A stretch of DNA of 64,000 nt, taken from contig OY282560.1 of NCBI GenBank assembly GCA_958295665.1, positions 47,678,333 to 47,742,332 of the forward strand. The letters run 5' to 3'. Source of the DNA: Tipula vernalis (Eukaryota > Arthropoda > Insecta > Diptera > Tipulidae). The position numbers and the translations under genes were made by a program. This document shows, piece by piece, positions 56,421 to 64,000 of the stretch. Below the pieces are notes generated by a model. The model was not told where the DNA came from. It ran no database searches and worked only from the letters and a program-made list of their open reading frames with translations. Numbering within the stretch: position 1 is the stretch's first letter; each line of letters opens with the position of its first letter.

Positions 56421-59400
56421 TGGTGGATATATGATGTTACGTTGATTACGTAGAGGAAGTATGTGTTGTCAGTCACTATTCTGGAGTCGCCCATATAAAT
56501 TGGAATTACTCCTTTGTTTATTGAATAATCCGTAACTTTCATAGAGGCTAGGGTCCTATAATTAAATATTATTTTTTAACGTTCTTTTTATGAGCTGTTC
56601 TTTTATTTGTTAGTACTGTGTGGTCACCCCTATCTTGAACTACGTTTCTTGTTATTTGTTTTTCGTAAATAATGGCATTTGGTTCAAATGTTTTGGGATC
56701 TTGCCAATCTTTATTTAGCCTTGTGCGATTGTTTCAGACAAACCTTTGTATTTTGCTCTAATAATTTTAAGGAATTCTTCCGGTTGGTCTATAAGGTCTA
56801 GTGTTACTGTCTTTGTTACTATGTGGCCTCTGTGCAGTTCAAAGGGTGTCAATCTAGTTGACGAGTGGATTGAATTATTGTATGCCAGTGTAGCTTCATC
56901 TATTAATTCAAGTTTTTGTTTTTAGAGTATGTAATTCGTACCAATTCTGTGATTGTTGAATGAAACCTTTCTATTAAACTATTGCCCGTTGAGGATTTTG
57001 CTGTTGTTACGTGTAAATCTATGTCAAACATATTTGCAAATTCTTTGAAAAGTTTTGAATTGAACTCTGTTGCACTATCTATTACCAGTTTATTTGGGAT
57101 TTCTTCTCTAGAGAAGTATTTATTGAAGGTTTTTATCATAGTGGTGGTTTGTCTGTCGGGTATCTCGTATGTGGGGGCAAATTTTGAAATACTTTCTATT
57201 ATTGTTAGGAATACTTTGCTTTTTAAGGCAAAAGTATCTGCATGTATTGTTTGTAGAGGTTCATTTGTCGTTTCCGTATCTTTGAATTTAATTGACACTG
57301 GATTTCTTTCATATTTATTGAAACTAGATAATCTGTTAATATTTCTTTTATGTTAGGAAAATAATATTTTCTTTTAATTTTTTGATAGTTTTCTGTAATG
57401 CCTTTATGGTGTAGATTGTGTATTTTTGATATTACGAGTTCCGTGTAATATTTGTGTAATGTCTTCTTGTGTAAACTTGTTTTTCCAAAATATTGTTCTG
57501 TTAAGTTTCTCATGTAAAGTTATATTTTTTCTGTCAGTGTGTCGTTTAAATTATTTATATTTATTAGTATTTGTTTTCCGAACTCGTTGATCGGTTTATT
57601 GGTTTCTGGTATTTTGATTGTTAATGGTCCAGATTCTGGTGCTCGTTCATCAATTTGAGTTTCGGTAATTCTTTGCTTTGGGTGGCATGTATTACATTTA
57701 TTAATGAGATTCTGTATAGTACTTCTCATGTTGGGGAAGAAATATTCTGTTTTTAGGTCCATTTCTAATGTCTTTGTTCCTTCATGGTTTTTGTCATGTG
57801 CCTGCTTTATTATCTCCAGTTGTTCTTCCTTATTTTCTATGTCTTTTACTATTGTTTTTGACCTGATCATTCTAATTTCTTTATTTTTAAATGTTTTAGC
57901 CAACACATTTTTTATTAATTCTGCTATTTATTCTGAACATTTTACGGCAATTAGTTTGTTTGCTTTTGTGATATGCAATAAAATTTGTATTATTGAATAT
58001 TCGTCAAATTTGTTTTTCTCATATTGTAATCTTTCTTTGTGTCCAAATAATATTTCTTGTCTTTTGTTATTCTGTGTTTTGTGGGATTTTCTGCTATGAT
58101 TATTTGGAGGTCGAAATGGTTTAAAGGAGTTGTTGTTACTGGTAGTGTTTTTTCAAATAAGCTAATGGTGCATTGTCTTCCGGATCTTCTTCGGAATTCG
58201 TTTCTTGATGGTTTACCTCTGTTATCCTAGAGAGTGCGTCTACGTTACTGTTATTTATTCCTTTTTTATACTTGATGGTATAGTCGAATTCTGAGAGTTT
58301 CAATCTCCATCGTACCAATTTTGAAGATGGATCCCTTATGTTTATTAACCATTCTCGAGGTTTGTGGTCCGTATATATGTCAAATTTTGTACCGTAAAGG
58401 TAAGGTCTAAAATGTTTGGTCGCCCAAACAATGGCTAACAATTCTTTATTTGTAGCATCATATTTTTGCGCTGCTTCTATTATCTGACCCAAAAATTTGA
58501 TTCTTTGTTCCATAAATTTACACTTGTCAATTTGTGCTCGCATGTTTGCGTTCTTTAATTTTTTAAAAACTGACTCTAAATAAATGTTCCAAATGTTCTT
58601 CCTTTGTACTACTATGAACTATAATATCGTCCATATATCATATACAACATTTACCTATTAATTTGTTTAGAGTTCTGTTCATCAGCCGCAAAAATGTGGA
58701 AGGAGCATTTTTGAGGCCGAAAGGCATTCGCAAATATTCATAGTGATTGCCTAGGGCAGAGAAAGCTGTTTTTTGTATATCCTCTTCATTCATCCTTACC
58801 TGATGAAACCCAGATTTAAGATCTATTATTGAAAAATATTTGCAACCATCTAATTGATCCAACAGTTCTTCTATATTTGGAACAGGAAATCTGTCATCTA
58901 TAGTTTTAGCGTTAAGCTCACGATAGTCTATTACCATTCTCAATTTTTGTATCCCTGAGTTATCTATTTTTTTATTTACTATGATGATTGGACTATTCCA
59001 TGGGCTGTTACTTTCACGAATAGTACCATTTTTAAGCAATTCTTGTATTTGATTTTTGATTTCGGGTATCTGAGAATTTGGATACCTATATGGTTTTTTT
59101 GTGGATTGGCTCGTTATTTGTTAGTTCAATTCCGTGTGTTATTGAACTAGTATATGGTAACTTTGAATCTACTTCAAATATTTCTTTGTATTTGTCCAAA
59201 ACTTTCTGTAGAGTATTGGGAGTTTGATTTCTTTGGATATTCATCCAATTAGAATTTTCACCCATTTTTTGAAAATTGATGGTTTTGCTGTTTGTTTTAT
59301 CAAACATATGTTTTAGTGTGTGAGTCGGAAATATGAATAATTCATTTTGTATACAAATATCTATGATTATTCCTAATTGTTTTATGATATTAACACCTAT

Positions 59401-59690
59401 TAATAATCCATCAACTTTTTTATGGAATTTCAACAAATGAAAAAGTAGTTTTTGTTTAGTCTTGAATTCAGGGAAACCGTGTAGGTTTATTATTTTGTTT
59501 ACTAAGATTTGGTTTGATATAGTAGTAACCTTTACTGAAGGAATTTGTATGGTTTTTTCGGGTTTTATTAAGCTTGGATTTATATACGATTCATCGGAAC
59601 CTGTGTCTATTAGTAAATTGAGTTTTCTATTTTTAACGGTAATTGTTATATATGGTAATTTATTTATTAGATGGGAGTTAATATTCACAA
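56421..59690 (-). pseudogene. Errantivirus pol remnant (17.6/297-like)
   Basis: Coding order on the minus strand: protease (about 59630, intact DTG within LIDTGSDESYI), reverse transcriptase (59039-58600; FPVPNIEELLDQL, FGLKNAPSTF, and YMDD at 58620 with a TGA one codon before it), RNase H tail (58543-58136; KELLAIVWA, VRWRLKLSEFD, DALSRI), integrase zinc-binding domains (57906-57600 and 57513-57290) and integrase core (57298-56903; IHADTF for the first Asp, IDSATEFN where DxGxEF is usual, LIERFHST with the Glu). An internal deletion joins the RT thumb (FLGQII) directly to the middle of RNase H (EAAQKYDATNKELLA). Several stops. The lineage is judged from motif style. Confidence 0.87.
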
Positions 59691-60000
59691 GTCCGAGGCT
59701 TCTTCCGTAAAAAATTCGACATTGTCGTTTACGTATTCAATTTCGCATTCGTCTTGTTCATCTTCTACAGGTACCAACTGTTCTTCGCCATAATCATCAT
59801 CTCCTATTTCTTGCTGATCGGTTTGACTGTTATATAAGTTTTTGTCATTCCTTTCGTATTTTATAGCGAGGTATGGATATTGTGTGTTATTTTGTGGAAT
59901 TTTCCGAAAACTTGGATGATTTTGATTTTGAGTACCTAATGGTAACTGGGTGTTGAATCTTACTTGTCTTTGTGGATAAGCCTGTGATGGTATTAAATGC
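59691..60000 (-). pseudogene. Errantivirus Gag C-terminal tail
   Basis: Immediately upstream of the protease and rich in Asn/Gln/Pro (RQVRFNTQLPLGTQNQNHPS) with an acidic segment (EEQLVPVEDEQDECE), as in the Gag end of 17.6/297-type elements, which lack CCHC knuckles. It is cut at about 60000, where the CACTA-like transposase begins. The rest of Gag and the 5' LTR are absent. Confidence 0.65.
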
Positions 60001-61330
60001 GGTGTGAAATTTTTCGGTGTGAACTATATCTTCTCCATATAATAAAGGGCAATATTTTACGAAGTCTTTCAGCAATTTCCGAGATGTGTTTAAGTTCACA
60101 ATATATTTTTGTTTTTAAGAGAGCAGTCGTATTGCACAGAAAAATAATAAATAATGATAATGTATATCGTTATCCACATTGTTTTTTAGTTCTACGATAC
60201 CTAAATATAATAAAAAGTGGCGAAATTCTGTTGCTTTTCAGACATTCTATATATGTATATGATGCAAGGTACGTCAACAACAGACAATAATTCAAATAAT
60301 ATTTTGTTAATTTCGAGTGTGTTAGCCGAACTATTTTTAAATTTGCTTTTGGAAATGACAGTCAATATTTTTTTTACAACTCCTAAATCCACAAGATGCA
60401 TTGGATCAATGGAAAATTGTGAAACCATACCAATTCCTATTGATTCCAAATTAGTTCTGGTTTTCAAAAATTTTATTTAATGATGAGATTTATCAGTTCT
60501 TTTACTAAAACTATCGTCTGTTCGCAGTTTCATTATTTCTGTTTGGAACACAATTTTATTATTACGGTATATTCCAATTTGCATGCATTTCGGACAACTA
60601 TTTTTTCCTGTATGGTATTGTGATCCGGTAACAAACGCTCGGGTTGGTGTATCACATGTAAAGGCACACATGTATTTTGAATATTTTTTTTATTCTGTTT
60701 TCACCAACTTCTATGCCGTTTTTCATAAGATAATTTATTTCATTCGAAAATTTTTCTAAATATTCATTAACCATATATGACTTCTCTTTACGCGGGCAGC
60801 AGCCAATTAAAAAATGCGGAATATTTTTTGCGGTCACAAATAAACCTAAAATATGCCACAAGACTCGTTTCGAGCTTTTAAATAATGACATTCCACCAAT
60901 ACCTATATCAAAAATTATTTCTTTAGTTTCTTTTAGGTTTTGAAATTTTTGATTTCTAAGATAATTTTGTATGCCAAAATGGTAATATTCTCCTGGACTT
61001 ACATTGGTAATATTAATGGACTGTACGGGTGTTTTCAAAAGAATCGGACATTGATTTAAGAATATCAGATACATGAGCATGTGAAACTTTATTTCGTAAA
61101 GCCCAGTTTGCAATATTCTTACAAACGCTTGGTTGTTCGGTATCACTTGGCTCTCCTCATTATTTTGCCTGCTATAACTCCAACAATTTCACTTTTATCG
61201 ATATCTAACCCCTCAGTAGTGACTTCCACATTTTCACTAAGATTCGTATCTGTATTATTCACAACATCGGGATTAGTAGATAATGGACTCGTATATAGGT
61301 CGATTTTTTTGAATTTTTCAATATTACTCT
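60000..61330 (-). pseudogene. CACTA/CMC-superfamily-like transposase remnant
   Basis: In coding order (minus strand): IANWALRNKVSHAHVSDILK (61110-61050) after a Ser/Asp/Glu-rich lead, GEYYHFGIQNYL, IIFDIGIGGMSLFKSSKRVL (60930-60870), CCPRKEKSYMVNEYLEKF (60800-), CAFTCDTPTRAFVTGSQYHT and KNSCPKCMQIGIY (60660-60570), SIGIGMVSQFSIDPMHLVDL followed by GVVKKIL (60440-60370), and LLKDFVKYCPLLYGEDIVHT near 60070-60010. This series (D in IDG, CDAPAR, HTG-x-C-x-C, DxMHLxxLGV) is that of animal transposases I place with CACTA/EnSpm-Mirage-Chapaev (CMC); the assignment is from memory. Here IDG has become IGIGG. Frameshifts at about 61060, 60650, 60475 and 60200 inactivate it. Confidence 0.7.
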
Positions 61331-61332
61331 AT

Positions 61333-61404
61333 AACGCCTCTATAATATGATGAGTGACGAACTGAAGGAGTACAGTTCGTCACTCATCATATTATACAGG
61401 CGTT
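61333..61404. repeat. Near-perfect hairpin, 32-bp arms, 8-bp loop
   Basis: 61333-61364 and 61373-61404 are reverse complements with one mismatch (position 61340); the loop is AAGGAGTA. The arms contain GATGAGTGACGAACTG. It lies immediately upstream of the CACTA-like pseudogene in its reading direction. Confidence 0.97.
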
Positions 61405-61924
61405 TACGTGACATAATAACACTTACCTATTTGAAAATAAAAAGTTATTAGTCACTCTAATTTTATAAGCATTTTGCACCAAAATGCAATGATCAACAGT
61501 TTTCACGTAGATATATTAGTTTCATTCTAACTAAAAGAAATTAATTCGTTTTTCTCTCTCTTATTAATTTATTATTATAGTGGACGACGGGTGAGTCAGC
61601 AATGATTATATACGTTTTCTTCTGAATTTGCTTAGCAAAAGGTGACTGTTTATTTTGATTTTAAGGTAGATTTTAATAAAACGTAAACCAAATTGCTGTC
61701 AACAATAAACAATTCTTGGTCATTGTAGGAAGGCACAAACTGCAATAATTAGAAGTAGTGACAGAAGCAAATTTAGTTAATACACACATAAATGAGACCT
61801 GCTGTGTTTTTCTTACTAGGGAAGTTATCCAATTATTAACGTAGCGGTAGCAACGTTAAAAAATAGGCCAACGCACTTGAAGCGTGCGAACCAATGATCG
61901 GAAAGCATATTCAACCAAGGTTCA
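61405..61924. other. No gene recognised
   Basis: AT-rich, non-coding, between the hairpin and the BEL3 fragment. It may be the end region of the CACTA-like element. Confidence 0.4.
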
Positions 61925-62525
61925 CCAACTGAATCAGACGAAGTTCAACTTTGCGAATCCGAAATTTGGCGAAACCCAAGAAATTGATATTTTCTAAGAA
62001 GCCGATTATTTCTTCTTTGGATTAGCATCGGGGCAAATTCCCTTAACTTCTCATGTTGTAGTACAAAACTAGAATAGAATATCGTCGAAAATCAGAATAT
62101 GAATCAAATAAGGAAATAAAGTGGACACAGTTGAAAATTTTTAGTGAGTTAGGGCAGGTTTTGGAAGCAAGAGGCGATAATGGACGATTCACAAAAACCA
62201 ACAAAGGATGGATTATATGTGAAAAACAGTTTCAAGGGAGATTTGTAGTTAAGATGCCGTTAAAAGCCTTTGGGTGACTCCTACTAGCTCACTCTAAAAC
62301 GTCAGTCCTCGACGGAATGGAAAATGAGTCGAAATTATTAGTTAACATAAATGTATATGGGGTTCATGACTGAATACGAAAATCTTGGGCACATGAAACA
62401 ATTACGACCCAAGTGTTCAACTTACCTCATGATGGCATTTTACGGTCGTTTTTGATGGATCAGCTTCTTCGTCGAACGGTTTTAGTTTAAATGACAATCT
62501 ACTGATTGATTCAAGATTGGAATAT
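61925..62525 (+). pseudogene. BEL/Pao pol fragment (BEL3): protease end to RT start
   Basis: Reads FANPKFGETQEIDIF and ADYFFFGLASGQIPL (61950-62020), the BEL/Pao block after the protease (LADPxFxxPxxIDILLGAD). Then come FQGRFVVKMPLK (62230-), FMTEYENLGHM (62355-62390), FNLPHDGILRS and VVFDGSASSSNGFSLNDNLL (62450-62510), all RT N-terminal landmarks. Frame shifts between them. Nothing of the RT core (YVDD) follows; the sequence diverges at 62525. Confidence 0.82.
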
Positions 62526-62929
62526 TGAACTGTGATTGATGTTTTTATCAGTTCCGGCAAGTATTTTTGATCCGTTAGTGTCATTAACTCCATTTACTGT
62601 GTCAGTCAAGATTTTTATGCAAGGCTTATGGCTCAAAATGTTATCACCGGAATAATATTCAAAACTGCCAAATGGATACGCTGCTATCGTCACTCGACAT
62701 TATAATCGGCTCAACAAATGGGATATTTATCTGAATCTAGAGAACCCTTGAAGCGTTATGAGCCAGCCCCATGGTGTATGTTTAGGTGAACCATAAAATA
62801 GCTAGGGCCTGAAAGGGTGGCAACCAAGACTTTTAGCTGCATACGAATAATATATTTAACCAGACGACAGCACGAGGTAGCAAAATATCTCTGGCTTAAC
62901 TCACACAGAGCAAAATTCCTTATTGCTTT
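62526..62929. other. No gene recognised
   Basis: Mixed composition. Could include the 3' part of a LINE whose RNase H lies just to the right, but no motif supports this. Confidence 0.4.
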
Positions 62930-63075
62930 CTCACCAAGTTTCTGAATCGCTTTTGAATGATAGGAGGAAAGTAACTGGTTCAGGACGGATACATTTCTTC
63001 CGAGTTCTAGCTTTGGCTAAAAAATCGGCGATCTTATTGCCCTCAATATCATAATTAGCAGGAGCTAGATTTCCA
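62930..63075 (-). pseudogene. LINE RNase H fragment
   Basis: The minus strand gives PANYDIEGNKIADFLAKART followed by RKKCIRPEPVTF. It matches the end of LINE-type RNase H domains (VPGHSGIEGNExADxLAKxG), in which the Asp of ADxLA is catalytic; His in GHSxIxGNE is replaced by Asn here. Only this domain end remains. LINE groups with an RNase H domain include I, R1 and LOA. Confidence 0.75.
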
Positions 63076-63889
63076 TTCTGTGATCGATCGTCGGACGAAC
63101 AACATCAAAATATCAAGTGCTCCTAAAAATAATAAAAATTAAATCATAAAACAGTTTACCGGTTTCAAAAAATATTTTTTCAATACAAATATATTTTAGT
63201 GAACATGCGGTTTTGTGAATTTTAGTGAATAAATGAACAATAATTAATTTATTATTAATTATAATATGGTGTAATGTAGTTTAAGTGAATAATTTATAGT
63301 TTTCAAATTTTGATATACAAAATTTTTTAAGATTTTTAAATATTTAATATTGGATTCGGGTAGCTTATTAAATAGTGTTTATTATATAGTGAGTGGAACA
63401 AATACATCTTAAGTAGTTTTTAAGTTATTAGTGATTTAGTGATTTACACATAAAACAAACCATTATGATACACACAGACTTTCGTGCTGTACACAAGAGT
63501 TGAATAGTGATACACACAGACTATCGTGATGTACATTCAATGAAAATAAAAAAAACTTGCTCGAAAAAACTTGTTCCTGTGTTCTCGAACCATAAACAAT
63601 ATAAAACATTACCGTAAATCGAACATTCGATTTTTATTGTTACATGTGCCATTGAATAGCGGTAAGCCTAGATAATAAGTTATTATATATACATATATAT
63701 ATATATATATATAATCCCTAGTTTTAAATGCGTAATAAATACATTATTATTACTGCAAAAATAGTTTACAATATAATTAAGTGAATAGTGAAAACTCACA
63801 AACTATCGTGAAGTAAAAATTTATTTTAGAATAAACGTGTTCATAACGGGATCAAGAATAACGGTTGAGTGTAACGGGTAATCCTGTTT
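63076..63889. other. No gene recognised; contains a (TA)n tract
   Basis: AT-rich, with many TAGTGAATA-type words between 63200 and 63800 (AGTGAATA at 63200-63300, TAGTGATTTAGTGATTTAC at 63431, TAGTGATACACACAGACT at 63504). A direct repeat ATACACACAGACT(T/A)TCGTG occurs at about 63469-63487 and 63508-63526. (TA)n with one C at 63684-63713. Confidence 0.55.
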
Positions 63890-64000
63890 GACTCCAAATA
63901 GTTATTACTTTCTTTTACTCTAGTAAAATAAAGTATAGTAATCATGAAAATTTTGGACCTTGAGATTTTTAGAGATTTATTTGTTTTGAGGTCCCCTGAG
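63890..64000 (+). repeat. Mini-me/DINE-like repeat, left end (copy D), runs off window
   Basis: From TATTACTTTCTTTTACTCTA to GTTTTGAGGTCCCCTGAG it is the reverse complement of about 43200-43105 with at most a few differences. The GTCY microsatellite should follow just beyond the right edge. Confidence 0.9.

Noticed and set aside
59997..60480. Plus-strand open frames opposite the CACTA-like transposase
   Set aside because: They are antisense to conserved transposase blocks (DPMHLVDL, CDTPTRAF region) and have no own motifs.

Overview
The window is AT-rich, intron-bearing, transposon-dense animal DNA. The mix of BEL/Pao, Ty3/gypsy, 17.6/297-type errantivirus, jockey-type LINE, piggyBac, Tc1/mariner, MULE and CACTA-like remnants, plus a (GTCY)n 'mini-me/DINE-like' repeat, fits a fly (Diptera, probably Brachycera). 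There are no operons, rRNA, tRNA or CRISPR. Species cannot be named from the sequence alone. Almost every coding stretch is a decayed mobile element; only one short piece (19610-19706) looks like a host protein-coding exon.

Left third (1-18.9 kb): a Ty3/gypsy element on the minus strand runs off the left edge (1-2.96 kb). It is followed by BEL integrase and Tc1 crumbs (4.15-5.06 kb), a MULE transposase tail (5.8-6.5 kb, minus), a 5'-truncated LINE (6.5-8.56 kb, plus) and a BEL/Pao copy (8.56-10.67 kb, minus). That BEL copy is cut by one end of an unassigned DNA transposon, here called element X, whose transposase pseudogene spans 11.29-13.0 kb (minus). A longer BEL/Pao copy (BEL2, plus) covers 14.9-18.6 kb and ends in a polypurine tract and a probable LTR.

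Middle (19-49 kb): the host signal-peptide exon at 19.6 kb ends at a splice donor, so much of the rest of the window may be its first intron. A jockey-type LINE on the minus strand (21.0-26.4 kb) is split in its gag ORF by a complete but dead piggyBac element with TTAA at both ends (23695-25642). Then come stretches of cryptically simple DNA (27.5-29.8, 38.8-41.6, 45.8-47.0 kb), a tandem array of palindromic elements derived from element X (32.4-34.0 kb), an LTR-element tail (36.8-37.4 kb), interleaved inverted repeats (37.7-38.0 kb) and a mini-me-like repeat holding 37 perfect copies of an 8-bp microsatellite unit (42.6-43.2 kb).

Right (49-64 kb): a Ty3/gypsy copy (49.3-52.3 kb, plus), two opposed Tc1/mariner scraps (53.4-54.2 kb), a gag-truncated errantivirus (56.06-60.0 kb, minus) abutting a CACTA/CMC-like transposase pseudogene (60.0-61.33 kb, minus), a near-perfect 32-bp-arm hairpin (61.33-61.40 kb), BEL and LINE scraps, and the start of another mini-me-like repeat at the right edge.

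Nothing here works as a pathway. The strongest candidate for something little described is element X: an unclassified transposase whose left end is clearly shared with the palindromic non-autonomous copies at 32-34 kb, which gives a transposase-to-MITE link inside one window.
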